Source: Streptococcus sp. 116-D4 | Lineage (GTDB): Bacteria > Bacillota > Bacilli > Lactobacillales > Streptococcaceae | Assembly (NCBI RefSeq): GCF_009731465.1 | Contig: NZ_AP021887.1 | Span: forward strand, 62,001-126,000 | Direction of reading: 5' to 3' | DNA length: 64,000 nt | In this document: piece after piece, positions 23,928 to 32,982 of the stretch | How positions within the stretch are numbered: position 1 is the stretch's first letter | How the letters are laid out: each line of letters begins with the position of its first letter | The notes under the pieces: model-generated | Database searches by the model: none | What the model saw: only the letters and a program-made list of their open reading frames with translations | What the model was told of the DNA's origin: nothing | Position numbers and translations under genes: made by a program

Positions 23928-25178
23928 ATGAAGAAAATTGTATTTGCTAGCGCTTTGGCTTTGACTTTAGCTGGAGCAGTTTTGACAAATGATGTTTTTG
24001 CGAATGACAGATTGGTGGCAACACAATCTGCTGATGGTAGAAATGAAAATGTTTTGAGTTCAGAAGTGTTAAATCCTTCTAGTGGCAACGTTTTAGTTGG
24101 AATTAAGGGAGAATTTTTAACCCCAGATAAACAAGCTATTTTGGATGCGATTAATAAGATTCGTAAGGAAGCAGCTGATGAAGGTTTGGTAGATCAGTAT
24201 GTCCCGATCAAATGGTCTACTGATCTTGAGAAAACTGCTTTTGTACGCGCTACTGAGGTGTCAGTAACTCTGAAACCTGAGCGTCTTTCTACGAAAGAAA
24301 TCTGGACTGCTTTTCCATCTAGTAATAGTATAAAAGGAGAAGCTTTAGATGTGAACTATGAAGGTTTTCTAAAAGCAATTGAAAACTGGCATGCTGAGAA
24401 GGCGAATTATGTAGCGAAAAAGAAGGGTGGAACATCTAAAGAATTTACAGGTTATTATGAGCTTCTAATCAATTCTAAATTTACCTATGTGGGACTTGCA
24501 GCCTTTAGAAATTCAGCTAGTTCTCAAAAAGTAGCAACGATTTCTCTAGCTTTAGGTGATGATGCTTCTTCAGAGGAATTGGCTGGTGGCTATGGTCCTG
24601 CTATTCAGTATACAGAAGTGACTGCATCAAACCTTTCAACAGTTAAAAGTAAAGCTACAGTTGTAGAAAAACCACTGAAAGACTTTAGAACATCTAGTCA
24701 GTCTGGCTGGGTGAAGTCTAATGGAAACTGGTATTTTTATGAGTCTGGTGATGTAAGGACAGGCTGGGTGAAAACAGGTGGCAAATGGTACTACTTGAAT
24801 GGTTTAGGTGTCATGCAGACTGGATTTGTAGAAGTTGATGGAGCATGGTATTTCCTTGATAATTCTGGCGCGATGTTTACAGGCTGGGGAACAGATGGTA
24901 GCAGATGGTTCTACTTTGATGGCTCAGGTGTCATGAAGACAGGCTGGTATAAGGAAAATGGTGCTTGGTATTATCTGGATCAATCTGGTGTCATGAAGAC
25001 AGGTTGGTATAAGGAAAATGGTACATGGTATTATTTGGATCAATCTGGTGTCATGAAGACAGGTTGGTTTAAAGTAGGCCAGTACTGGTATTACGCATAT
25101 GGTTCAGGAGCTTTGGCAGTTAACACAACAACACCCGATGGTTACCGTGTAAATGGTAATGGTGAATGGGTAAACTAG
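23928..25178 (+). CDS. Choline-binding surface protein with a CAP/SCP-like domain
   Basis: 416 residues. A signal peptide (1-25, ending VFA) precedes a CAP (PR-1/SCP) like region at about 60-225, with DAINKIRKEAADEGLV and a late Y-G-PAIQYTEV segment. Seven choline-binding repeats of about 20 residues follow (roughly 258-400, GW...WYY..SG.M.TGW), then a short non-repeat tail. It should attach to phosphocholine on teichoic acids. Repeats 5 and 6 are almost identical in DNA, so copy number may vary. It occupies the locus where I recall the cbpI gene in pneumococcus, but that protein is shorter; no symbol is given. Confidence 0.9.
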   Translation: MKKIVFASALALTLAGAVLTNDVFANDRLVATQSADGRNENVLSSEVLNPSSGNVLVGIKGEFLTPDKQAILDAINKIRKEAADEGLVDQYVPIKWSTDLEKTAFVRATEVSVTLKPERLSTKEIWTAFPSSNSIKGEALDVNYEGFLKAIENWHAEKANYVAKKKGGTSKEFTGYYELLINSKFTYVGLAAFRNSASSQKVATISLALGDDASSEELAGGYGPAIQYTEVTASNLSTVKSKATVVEKPLKDFRTSSQSGWVKSNGNWYFYESGDVRTGWVKTGGKWYYLNGLGVMQTGFVEVDGAWYFLDNSGAMFTGWGTDGSRWFYFDGSGVMKTGWYKENGAWYYLDQSGVMKTGWYKENGTWYYLDQSGVMKTGWFKVGQYWYYAYGSGALAVNTTTPDGYRVNGNGEWVN

Positions 25179-25241
25179 GCTGAAAATAGCCAGTTATAGG
25201 TACAGTATTCATCTTACCTAGGAAAAATAATGAACGAGAAG

Positions 25242-25276
25242 AAAGAGGTTGATGGTGAACATTGACCTCTTTTTCT
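25242..25276 (+). terminator. Terminator of the choline-binding protein gene
   Basis: AAAGAGGT / ACCTCTTT stem followed by a T-run (TTTTTCTT). Confidence 0.8.
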
Positions 25277-25369
25277 TGGAATAGAGACCTCAAGTTGTCT
25301 GGCTTGACTTTCCTGATGGAAATTATATAATAGTTGTAATAATAAAAATTACAACAAAGGAAACATCCT

Positions 25370-26224
25370 ATGACTTATGAATACAAGAGCCACATTTATT
25401 TGGCAGAGGCAGTTTTAAATGTAAAGGATTTGGCAAGCCAAACAGCCTTTTATCAGCAGATTATTGGTTTAGAAATCCTATCTCAAACTGAGACAGAGGC
25501 CGTTCTAGGCCTTAGTGGAAAAGCCTTGGTACAGCTTATTCAAGCACAAGATAGTGGAGAAGTAAGGGAACATTATGGCCTTTACCATCTGGCCATTCTT
25601 TTGCCGACGCGAAAGGCCTTGGCTGATGTCTTGAAACACCTGACAGATGTACAGATTCCTCTTGTCGGCGGTGCAGACCATGGTTACAGCGAGGCTATTT
25701 ATTTGGAAGATTTGGAGGGAAACGGCATTGAACTCTATCGAGATAAGCCGGTTTCCACATGGGATATTCGAGAAGATGGACGCATTATCGGGGTGACTGA
25801 GGCCCTTGCGGCACAGGATATCTATGAGTTGGGGGAAAGAGTAGAGCCCTTTACTTTAGCAGAGGGTACGAGAATGGGGCATATCCATTTGTCCGTCAAG
25901 GATAGTCGAAAGTCTAGCCAGTTTTATCAAAAGGTGTTAGGGCTAGAGGATAAATTTAGTGTACCTAGTGCTAGTTGGATTGCAGCTGGGGACTATCATC
26001 ATCATTTGGCAGTCAATGAATGGGGAGGAAAAGGTCTAGCTTCGCGTAAGCAAGGCTTGTCAGGTTTGGCCTATTATGTCATTGAAGTCGCTCGTAAAGA
26101 AGGACTGTTATCGATTGCCCAGCGAGCACAAGAAGTTGATGCACCAATCAAGTGGCTAACATCGAGCCAGTTGGAAATCACAGACCCAGATGGAATCGTG
26201 ACTCGTATTCGTTTAGCAAGATAG
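25370..26224 (+). CDS. VOC-family protein, catechol-2,3-dioxygenase-like (CatE type)
   Basis: 284 residues with two vicinal-oxygen-chelate domains (about 8-125 and 165-282). Candidate metal ligands are His in YGLYHLAIL near residue 70, Glu in GNGIELYRD near residue 122, His in RMGHIHLSVKD near residue 173 and HHHLAVN near residue 208. The family binds a divalent metal, but the true substrate in streptococci is unknown. It has its own promoter (TATAATAGTTGTAATAA) and an AAAGGAAACATCCT ribosome site. Confidence 0.85.
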   Translation: MTYEYKSHIYLAEAVLNVKDLASQTAFYQQIIGLEILSQTETEAVLGLSGKALVQLIQAQDSGEVREHYGLYHLAILLPTRKALADVLKHLTDVQIPLVGGADHGYSEAIYLEDLEGNGIELYRDKPVSTWDIREDGRIIGVTEALAAQDIYELGERVEPFTLAEGTRMGHIHLSVKDSRKSSQFYQKVLGLEDKFSVPSASWIAAGDYHHHLAVNEWGGKGLASRKQGLSGLAYYVIEVARKEGLLSIAQRAQEVDAPIKWLTSSQLEITDPDGIVTRIRLAR

Positions 26225-26329
26225 ACCGAATGTGATGAAAATCAAAGCATAAATTGTAGAAAGTAGCCCTTATCCTAGTCAAATAGGTAGAAAATTTGAT
26301 ATGATAGTGGAAATAAGGAGAAGAATACA

Positions 26330-26887
26330 ATGACTAGTGAATACCAGAAAATGATAGCGGGAGAGGTTTACCGTCCATCGGACCCAGAATTGCGGGCCTT
26401 GGCTCAGGCTTCTCGCCAAAAACAGGCTGCCTTTAACAAGGAAGAAGATCCCTTGAAAGGGGCAGAGATTATCAAGACTTGGTTTGGGTCAACTGGGCAA
26501 AATCTCTATGTCAATCCACGCCTGGTGGTCGATTATGGGGTTAATATCCATCTAGGGGAAAATTTTTATTCTAATTGGAACTTGACCATGCTGGATGTTT
26601 GTCCGATTCGCATCGGAGACAATGCCATGATTGGTCCCAACTGTCAGTTCTTGACTCCCCTCCATCCACTGGACCCGCAGGAACGTAATTCAGGTGTGGA
26701 GTACGGCAAGCCTATCACTATTGGAGACAATTTCTGGGCTGGAGGTGGTGTCATTGTCCTTCCTGGAGTGACACTGGGCAATAACGTTGTTGCTGGAGCA
26801 GGAGCTGTAATTACCAAGTCCTTTGACGACAACGTTGTCCTAGCCGGCAATCCTGCGCGCGTGATTAAGGAGATACCTGTGAAATAA
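26330..26887 (+). CDS. Maltose/galactoside O-acetyltransferase family protein
   Basis: 185-residue left-handed beta-helix (hexapeptide repeat) acetyltransferase. It has an N-terminal Maa/NodL-type helical cap (MTSEYQKMIAGEVYRPSDPEL). Active-site-region residues lie in LTPLHPLDPQERNSGVEYGKPI near residues 108-128, including the candidate catalytic His of PLHP. The C-terminus ends VLAGNPARVIKEI. It transfers acetyl from acetyl-CoA to sugars; the substrate cannot be told from sequence. Confidence 0.92.
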   Translation: MTSEYQKMIAGEVYRPSDPELRALAQASRQKQAAFNKEEDPLKGAEIIKTWFGSTGQNLYVNPRLVVDYGVNIHLGENFYSNWNLTMLDVCPIRIGDNAMIGPNCQFLTPLHPLDPQERNSGVEYGKPITIGDNFWAGGGVIVLPGVTLGNNVVAGAGAVITKSFDDNVVLAGNPARVIKEIPVK

Positions 26888-27233
26888 AGAGATTGGGCGA
26901 AAAGTTTTTAAGATAAGAGAAACGCATAATATCAGGTGTTGAAAAACTTGATATTATGCGTTTTGTTGTGGGAAGATTTACTTTATTTTCTCCAGTCTTA
27001 TTGTAGTGGAGCCACTCTTCTTTACTATTATGGAATTGTGCACTTGTTGATTAGTTGAGATGGTGATGTTTTTCTATATTTACAAAAATTCATAATGGAT
27101 AGCGAAATAAATATGAGGACACTTTGAGATGTTGTCATAAATCTTTTTTATGGTCACAATAGAAAATATATATTAGTCAAGCTAGAAGATTCGTAGTAGA
27201 ATAATTAGCAAATAAAAGCAAAGAGGTTATTTT
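26888..27233 (+). terminator. Spacer with a strong terminator, otherwise no gene seen
   Basis: A perfect 15-bp stem (26920-26934 with 26949-26963, loop of 14) followed by TTTTGTTGT ends the acetyltransferase transcript. The remaining 270 bases are AT-rich and contain only promoter-like sequence for the symporter gene. Confidence 0.85.
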
Positions 27234-28484
27234 ATGAAATTAGTTAATCTATGGTCAAAACTTTCACTCGGTTTGCAATTATTGCTAGCTTTGATTTTAG
27301 GTGTTATTGTTGCAGTAATCTGGCCACAATTTGCAGGTTTTTATCAATTTCTAGGACAAGCGTTTATTAAATTGGTGAACATGGTCATTGTTCCACTGAT
27401 ATTTCCAATTATAGTAGTTGCAGTGGCTAGTGTTATTGGAAAAAAATCGTTTGGTAAAATTTTAACGAAGACCTTACTCTACTTTTTTGCTGTTACAACT
27501 GCGATTACTTTATTATTTGTATTTGCTAGTTATTATTTGGGATTTGGTCAAGGTGTGAATATTGGCCAAACTGGTGGTAATGTCGATGGGATAGCTAATA
27601 ATATCCAATTGAGTGAGTTTTTACTTAGTTTTATTCCATCAAATATTGTGAAGTCAATTTCAGAAGGCTCTCTTCTTCCAATTATTGTTTTTGCTATATT
27701 TCTTGGTTATGGAATTGGTAGCTTGAAGAGTGATAAAACCCAAAAAATTCTTGAAGGTTTCCAGATCTGGATTGAAGCTATTTATAAAATTGTAACTGTT
27801 ATTGTAAAATTATCTCCTGTCGGAATCTTTGGTTTTATTGCAAAAGATGTCGCTAGTACAGGGATTGATAAGTTAGTTGGACTTGGTCAATTTGTTATCG
27901 GAACTTATTTGGCTTATGCAGTTCTCATTTTAGTTATTTTCCCTCTGATTGCCTTTATCTTTAAAGTTCCATATTTGACTGCTTTTCGTGAAAATTGGAG
28001 CCTCTTGACTCTAGCATTTATTTCAGGTAGTTCGAGTGTTGTGTTGCCGTCCCTATTGAAGGATTTAAAGAAACAGGGACATGATGAGAATACGATTGAT
28101 TTGGTTGTCCCTTTAGGATATACCTTTAATCTAGAAGGAGCAGCTGTCTATTTTTCAGTAGCCACTGTTTTTATCGCACATGCTTACGGTATCCAATTTT
28201 CATTATCAAGTCTCTTATTTACAGTTTTACTTTTGACCTTGATTGGGAAAACTGCAGCTACTGTTCCATCAGGAGCTATCGTAGTTTTGTTGGCAGCAGC
28301 ACCCCAGCTTGGATTGCCAGTAGAAGGAGTAGCCTTGATTTTTGCAGTTGATTTCTTTGTGAATGCTGGCCGTACAATGATCAATGTTTTGGGTCAAATC
28401 TTAGCGGTCAGTGTCATTGAAAAAACAGAAGGTTATAGTTTAGAGGAAGACAAGCAACATCAATTGTCAGTTAACTTTTCTTAA
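27234..28484 (+). CDS. Sodium/proton:dicarboxylate (glutamate/aspartate) symporter family protein
   Basis: 416-residue DAACS-family transporter. The reentrant-loop serine motif SGSSSVVLPSL lies near residue 263, the NLEGAAVYFSVATVF region near residue 302, and the C-terminal FAVDFFVNAGRTMINV contains the substrate-contact Arg/Asp/Asn pattern. It is predicted to import an acidic amino acid or dicarboxylate with cations. It is followed after 14 bases by an ATP-grasp protein, so the pair is probably one operon. Confidence 0.9.
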   Translation: MKLVNLWSKLSLGLQLLLALILGVIVAVIWPQFAGFYQFLGQAFIKLVNMVIVPLIFPIIVVAVASVIGKKSFGKILTKTLLYFFAVTTAITLLFVFASYYLGFGQGVNIGQTGGNVDGIANNIQLSEFLLSFIPSNIVKSISEGSLLPIIVFAIFLGYGIGSLKSDKTQKILEGFQIWIEAIYKIVTVIVKLSPVGIFGFIAKDVASTGIDKLVGLGQFVIGTYLAYAVLILVIFPLIAFIFKVPYLTAFRENWSLLTLAFISGSSSVVLPSLLKDLKKQGHDENTIDLVVPLGYTFNLEGAAVYFSVATVFIAHAYGIQFSLSSLLFTVLLLTLIGKTAATVPSGAIVVLLAAAPQLGLPVEGVALIFAVDFFVNAGRTMINVLGQILAVSVIEKTEGYSLEEDKQHQLSVNFS

Positions 28485-28498
28485 AGGAGATAGGAGTT

Positions 28499-29437
28499 AT
28501 GAGTAACGCAAAAGTTTATGTGATTCATGAAAATATTGAATGGACACAGCATTTAGTAAAATGGTTAGAAAAAATACAAGTACCTTATGAATTATGGGAT
28601 TTATCGAGTGGGATATTAGATCTTCAAAGCCCACCTCCACAAGGAATTTTTTATAATAGGATGTCCGCCTCTTCTCATACGAGAGGGCATCGCTATGCAC
28701 CAGAGTTTACGGAGCAGGTGCTTACATGGCTAGAGGCTCATGGACGTAAAGTAATTAATGGAACTGGAGCCATCAACCTAGAAATCAGTAAGGTGAAACA
28801 ATATTTGAAATTAAATGAATCTGATATTGAGACTCCAGCAACAGTTGCTGTTTTGGGACCGGAAAATATCATTGAAGCAGCAAGAAAATTGAATATCTAT
28901 CCTTTGATTACCAAGCATAATAGAGCAGGAAAGGGATTAGGAGTTCAACTTTTCCAAAATGAAGAAGAACTAGAAGCTTATGTTAATAGTTCTGCTTTTG
29001 AACCTTCAGTAGACGGGATTACCTTGTTACAAGCCTACATCAAACCAAGTGATGGTCGTATCCGTCGTTCAGAGTTTATCAATCAGAAATTTCTTTATAC
29101 TGTTTCAATTGATTCTTCAGATGGTTTCCAACTTTGTCCAGCAGATGGTTGTCAAATTGGTAAGAGGCCAGAACAACTGGAAACTTCTGAAAAATTCCAA
29201 ATTACAGAACCTTTACCAGAATCTCAAAAAGAAGCTTATGAAGCCTTCCTTAAAAATGCTCATATTGATGTGGCAGCGATAGAATGGGTTCAATCAGAAA
29301 GCGGAGATATTTATGTGTATGATGTAAATACCAATACAAACTATAATCCTACAGCGGAACAGAATGCTGACATCTTTGCTCATCAACATCTGGCTGAATA
29401 TTTAAAGAGGGAGTTAGAAGCTCTTTATAGTGAATGA
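28499..29437 (+). CDS. ATP-grasp (RimK-like) ligase
   Basis: 312 residues with an ATP-grasp arrangement. The N-terminal domain (about 1-90) includes GIFYNRMSASSH, and NGTGAINLEISK lies near residue 82. The ATP-binding lobe has PLITKHNRAGKGLGV near residues 138-152. The Mg-binding end has AIEWVQ..DIYVYDVNTNTNYNP near residues 260-285, with the expected acidic and Asn residues. It resembles RimK/alpha-L-amino-acid ligases that add an amino acid to a carboxylate. Pairing with a dicarboxylate symporter suggests the imported acid may be a substrate; this is inference. Confidence 0.8.
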   Translation: MSNAKVYVIHENIEWTQHLVKWLEKIQVPYELWDLSSGILDLQSPPPQGIFYNRMSASSHTRGHRYAPEFTEQVLTWLEAHGRKVINGTGAINLEISKVKQYLKLNESDIETPATVAVLGPENIIEAARKLNIYPLITKHNRAGKGLGVQLFQNEEELEAYVNSSAFEPSVDGITLLQAYIKPSDGRIRRSEFINQKFLYTVSIDSSDGFQLCPADGCQIGKRPEQLETSEKFQITEPLPESQKEAYEAFLKNAHIDVAAIEWVQSESGDIYVYDVNTNTNYNPTAEQNADIFAHQHLAEYLKRELEALYSE

Positions 29438-29739
29438 TCATCTTGGAAGTTAATCTTTTAAAAATTTGATAATAACTTTCAGATAGAGTGTGATACAAAT
29501 ACTTTTCTTTCAAGGTAACAGTTATCAGCAACAACTACTAATATATAACACCCCTCTGCAGATTTTAATTACAGAGGGGCTATGTTTGTGATGTTTACTC
29601 TAATTCCTTATGATCTATGAAATCACTGAGTGTTGAGAATTCCAAGAATACTGATATTTTTTATCCTCAGTTCCTCAGACCCCTCCTTGACACTTTGCCA
29701 TCTTTTGATACAATAGTACAAAATTAGAGGAGGTAGGCT
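29438..29739 (+). promoter_or_regulatory. Terminator, then promoter for the phosphorylase gene
   Basis: CCCCTCTG / CAGAGGGG stem at 29551-29579 with a weak T-run ends the symporter operon. TTGACA at 29687-29692 and TACAAT at 29709-29714 (16 apart) form a promoter for the next gene. No gene is seen in the 302 bases. Confidence 0.75.
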
Positions 29740-30504
29740 ATGATTCAGAAACATGCGATTCCTATTTTAGAGTTTGATGACAATCCTCAGGCGGTCATCA
29801 TGCCCAATCACGAGGGGCTGGACTTGCACTTGCCCAAGAAGTGTGTCTATGCATTTTTAGGTGAAGAGATTGACCGCTATGCGGGGGAAGTCGGGGCGGA
29901 CTGTGTGGGCAAATTCGTTTCTGCCACCAAGACCTATCCAGTCTATGTCGTGAACTACAAAGGCGAGGAGATTTGTCTGGCTCAGGCTCCTGTCGGTTCA
30001 GCTCCAGCAGCCCAGTTTATGGATTGGTTGATTGGCTACGGTGTGGAGCAGATTATTTCAACCGGAACCTGTGGTGTACTGGCTGATATAGAGGAAAACG
30101 TCTTTCTCGTTCCTGTTCGTGCTCTGCGAGATGAAGGAGCTAGTTATCACTATGTGGCAGCTTCTCGTTATATGGAAATGCAGCCAGAGGCTATTGCTGC
30201 TATTGAGCAAGTTTTGGAAGCCAGAGGGATTCCTTATGAGGAAGTTATGACTTGGACCACAGACGGTTTTTACCGAGAAACGGCTGAAAAGGTTGCTTAT
30301 CGTAAGGAGGAAGGCTGTGCTGTTGTGGAGATGGAGTGCTCTGCGCTTGCGGCAGTAGCCCAGCTGCGTGGGGTCCTCTGGGGAGAATTGTTGTTCACAG
30401 CTGATTCCTTAGCGGACTTGAACCAGTACGATAGTCGTGACTGGGGTTCAGAGGCATTCGAGAAGGCCTTGGAACTCTGCCTGGAGATAGTCTCTCAGTT
30501 CTAG
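29740..30504 (+). CDS. Nucleoside phosphorylase family protein
   Basis: 254 residues of the PNP/UDP (uridine phosphorylase) family. GSAPAAQFMDWLIGYGVEQIISTGTCG spans about residues 87-113, and VVEMECSALAAVAQLRGV near residue 194 holds the nucleoside-contact Met-Glu. The usual phosphate-binding arginine signature is less clear, so the exact substrate is left open. It is a single gene with its own promoter, lying 33 bases before the potassium transporter genes. Confidence 0.88.
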   Translation: MIQKHAIPILEFDDNPQAVIMPNHEGLDLHLPKKCVYAFLGEEIDRYAGEVGADCVGKFVSATKTYPVYVVNYKGEEICLAQAPVGSAPAAQFMDWLIGYGVEQIISTGTCGVLADIEENVFLVPVRALRDEGASYHYVAASRYMEMQPEAIAAIEQVLEARGIPYEEVMTWTTDGFYRETAEKVAYRKEEGCAVVEMECSALAAVAQLRGVLWGELLFTADSLADLNQYDSRDWGSEAFEKALELCLEIVSQF

Positions 30505-30537
30505 CGCTTCTCCTTCTTTTTATGGTACAATGGATGT

Positions 30538-31917
30538 ATGTTATTCAAATTATTTGTGAAAAAACTTGAAAGGGTCTTTGGCGGACTTTCGCCTGCTCGT
30601 CGCATTTTGTTAAGTTTCGCTGGAGTTATTTTTATAGGCTCTCTCCTTTTGAGTTTGCCTCTTGTCCAGGCGAGTGGTTCGCAGGCTACTTATTTTGACC
30701 ATCTCTTTACGACGGTTTCTATGGTCTGTGTGACCGGCCTTTTTACGCAACCGGTAGCTACTACCTATAATGTTTGGGGGCAGTTGATTTGTATGCTTTT
30801 GATACAGATTGGTGGTCTGGGGCTTATGACCTTTATCGGGGTCTTTTATATTCAGGGGAAGCAAAAACTCAGTCTTCGCAGTCGTGAAACCATTCAGGAG
30901 AGTTTTAGTTATGGGGAGACTCGGTCGCTGAAGGCCTTTATGCAGTCTATCTTTTTGACGACTTTTCTGGTGGAGGGCTTGGGTGCCTTCCTGCTAAGTT
31001 TCCGTTTTATTCCTGAGTTTGGCTGGGGACGGGGTGTTTTCACCTCTATCTTTTTAGCCATTTCAGCCTTTTGTAATGCTGGTTTTGATAATTTTGGCAG
31101 TAGTAGTTTAGTAGCTTTTCAGACGGATCCCTTGATCAATCTGGTCATTGCTGGCTTAATCATCACGGGTGGTCTCGGCTTTATGGTTTGGTTTGACTTG
31201 GCAACCCAGTTTGACAAGAAGAAAAAACGCCGTCTGCGGTTCCACACAAAGTTGGTTCTCTTCCTGACTGCAGGGATCTTGCTGTTTGGAACGGTATCCA
31301 CACTCTTTACGGAGTGGCACAATCCAGGAACCATTGGCAATCTCAGTGTTCCAGAGAAAGTGTTGGTCAGCTTTTTCCAAACCGTCAGCATGAGAACAGC
31401 TGGTTTTGCTTCTATTGACTACACTCAAGCTAGGCCTGTGACCTTGTTTATCTATATCCTACAGATGTTTCTGGGAGGGGCGCCTGGAGGAACGGCTGGG
31501 GGGCTCAAGATTACGACTTTCTTTGTTTTGTTGGTCTTTGCTCGTAGTGAGTTGTTGGGCTTGCCTCATACCAATGTTGCGCAGAGAACCATCGAGGCTC
31601 GCATAGTCCAAAAATCCTTTAGTGTCTTTATTATCTTTTTGATGACCTTCTTGTTGGGCTTGATGTTGTTGGGAATTACGGCAGAAGGAACACCGCAATT
31701 TATCTACCTCATGTTTGAGACCATTTCTTCTCTTGCGACAGTTGGGGTAACGGCAAATCTGACGCCAGAATTGGGCAAGCTAGCTCTCAGCATTGTTATG
31801 GTGCTCATGTTTATTGGCCGTATCGGTCCCTTGACCTTGTTGGTTAGTCTAGCGGATTACCAGCCTGATAAGAAAGATTTGATTCAGTATATGAAAGCAG
31901 ATATTAGTATTGGATAA
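30538..31917 (+). CDS. Potassium uptake protein, TrkH/KtrB family
   Basis: 459-residue membrane protein with four pore-type repeats. Selectivity-filter segments are visible as TVSMVCVTGLF, AISAFCNAGFDNFG, TVSMRTAGFASID and TISSLATVGVTANL. It forms the K+ translocating dimer of Ktr or Trk. It overlaps the next reading frame slightly and is 13 bases upstream of the chosen KtrA start, so the two are co-expressed. Confidence 0.95.
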   Translation: MLFKLFVKKLERVFGGLSPARRILLSFAGVIFIGSLLLSLPLVQASGSQATYFDHLFTTVSMVCVTGLFTQPVATTYNVWGQLICMLLIQIGGLGLMTFIGVFYIQGKQKLSLRSRETIQESFSYGETRSLKAFMQSIFLTTFLVEGLGAFLLSFRFIPEFGWGRGVFTSIFLAISAFCNAGFDNFGSSSLVAFQTDPLINLVIAGLIITGGLGFMVWFDLATQFDKKKKRRLRFHTKLVLFLTAGILLFGTVSTLFTEWHNPGTIGNLSVPEKVLVSFFQTVSMRTAGFASIDYTQARPVTLFIYILQMFLGGAPGGTAGGLKITTFFVLLVFARSELLGLPHTNVAQRTIEARIVQKSFSVFIIFLMTFLLGLMLLGITAEGTPQFIYLMFETISSLATVGVTANLTPELGKLALSIVMVLMFIGRIGPLTLLVSLADYQPDKKDLIQYMKADISIG

Positions 31918-31930
31918 GAAAGGAAGAACG

Positions 31931-32596
31931 ATGGCAGATCGTACGATTGGAATTTTAGGTTTGGGGATTTTCGGGAGTAGTGTCTTGACGGCCCTAGCCA
32001 AGCAAGATATGAATATCATTGCCATTGACGACCACGCAGAGCACATCAATCAATTTGAACCTGTTTTGGCGTGTGGAGTTGTCGGCGATATTACAGATGA
32101 GGAACTCCTCAGAACAGCAGGAATTGATACCTGTGATACGGTTGTAGTGGCGACAGGAGAAAACCTGGAGTCAAGTGTGCTTGCAGTCATGCATTGTAAA
32201 AGTTTGGGGGTGCCAAGGGTTATTGCCAAGGTCAAAAGCCAGACAGCCAAGAAGGTGCTGGAAAAAATTGGTGCCGACTCGGTGATCTCGCCAGAGTATG
32301 AAATGGGGCAGTCCCTAGCGCAGACCATTCTCTTTCATAATAATGTTGATGTCTTTCAGCTGGATGTAAATGTGTCTATCGTGGAGATGAAAGTTCCGAG
32401 TGTTTGGGCAGGTCAAAGTCTGAGCCAGCTAGATCTACGTGGCAAATACAATCTCAATGTCCTAGGATTTCGTGAACACGAAAATTCACCGCTGGATGTT
32501 CAATTTGGCCCCAATGATCTCTTGAAGGCAGATGTTTATATCTTGGCGGTCATTAATAATCAGTATCTAGATGACTTGGCAGAATTAAATTCGTAA
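31931..32596 (+). CDS. Potassium uptake regulatory protein, KtrA/TrkA family
   Basis: 221 residues with an N-terminal Rossmann RCK domain (GILGLGIFGSSVL, then acidic IAIDDHAEH) and a C-terminal RCK_C domain (about 140-215). It gates the KtrB pore in response to nucleotides. The start at 31931 follows AAGAAAGGAAGAACG and is preferred over an in-frame start at 31910 inside ktrB. Confidence 0.94.
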   Translation: MADRTIGILGLGIFGSSVLTALAKQDMNIIAIDDHAEHINQFEPVLACGVVGDITDEELLRTAGIDTCDTVVVATGENLESSVLAVMHCKSLGVPRVIAKVKSQTAKKVLEKIGADSVISPEYEMGQSLAQTILFHNNVDVFQLDVNVSIVEMKVPSVWAGQSLSQLDLRGKYNLNVLGFREHENSPLDVQFGPNDLLKADVYILAVINNQYLDDLAELNS

Positions 32597-32617
32597 GGAG
32601 GGGCACCCCTCTTTTTT
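32596..32617 (+). terminator. Terminator after ktrA
   Basis: Short GC-rich stem (GAGGG/CCCTC) with a TTTTTT run, just after the stop codon. Confidence 0.85.
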
Positions 32618-32742
32618 GCTGTCCTAAATAGCAAATAGAGAGGAACCTATTTTCCAATTGAGACTAGAACTCCTTGTATTCTAGTAAAAGTCCTTCCAAA
32701 ACCGGACTTTATGGTAGAATAGAAAGAAGTGACAAGAGAGAG

Positions 32743-32950
32743 TAATGCTCTTCGAAAATCTCTTCAAACCATGTCAACGTCGCCTTGCAGTAGGTATCAT
32801 AGGTATAGGTAACTGACTTCGTCAGTCTTATTCACAACCTCAAAACCGTGTTTTGAGCTGGCTTCGTCAGTTCTATCTGCAACCTCAAAGCACTGCTTTG
32901 AGCAACCTGCGGCTAGTTTCCTAGTTTGCTCTTTGATTTTCATTGAGTAT
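32743..32950. repeat. BOX-type repeat element (A to C, with B-like modules)
   Basis: It begins CTCTTCGAAAATCTCTTCAA (boxA-like). Internal CTGACTTCGTCAG and TTTTGAG hairpin modules follow, and it ends CTTTGATTTTCATTGAGTAT (boxC-like). BOX elements are dispersed in pneumococci and S. mitis. It fills most of the ktrA-glycosyltransferase spacer; no gene is seen in the 386 bases. Confidence 0.88.
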
Positions 32951-32982
32951 AAGAAGAAATCATTCCCTTAAAGGAGTAGATT

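Noticed and set aside
32743-32950. Possible CRISPR or small RNA because of repeated TTTTGAG and CTTCGTCAG hairpins
   Set aside because: The ends and order match BOX elements, two more of which are in the window; there are no regular spacers.
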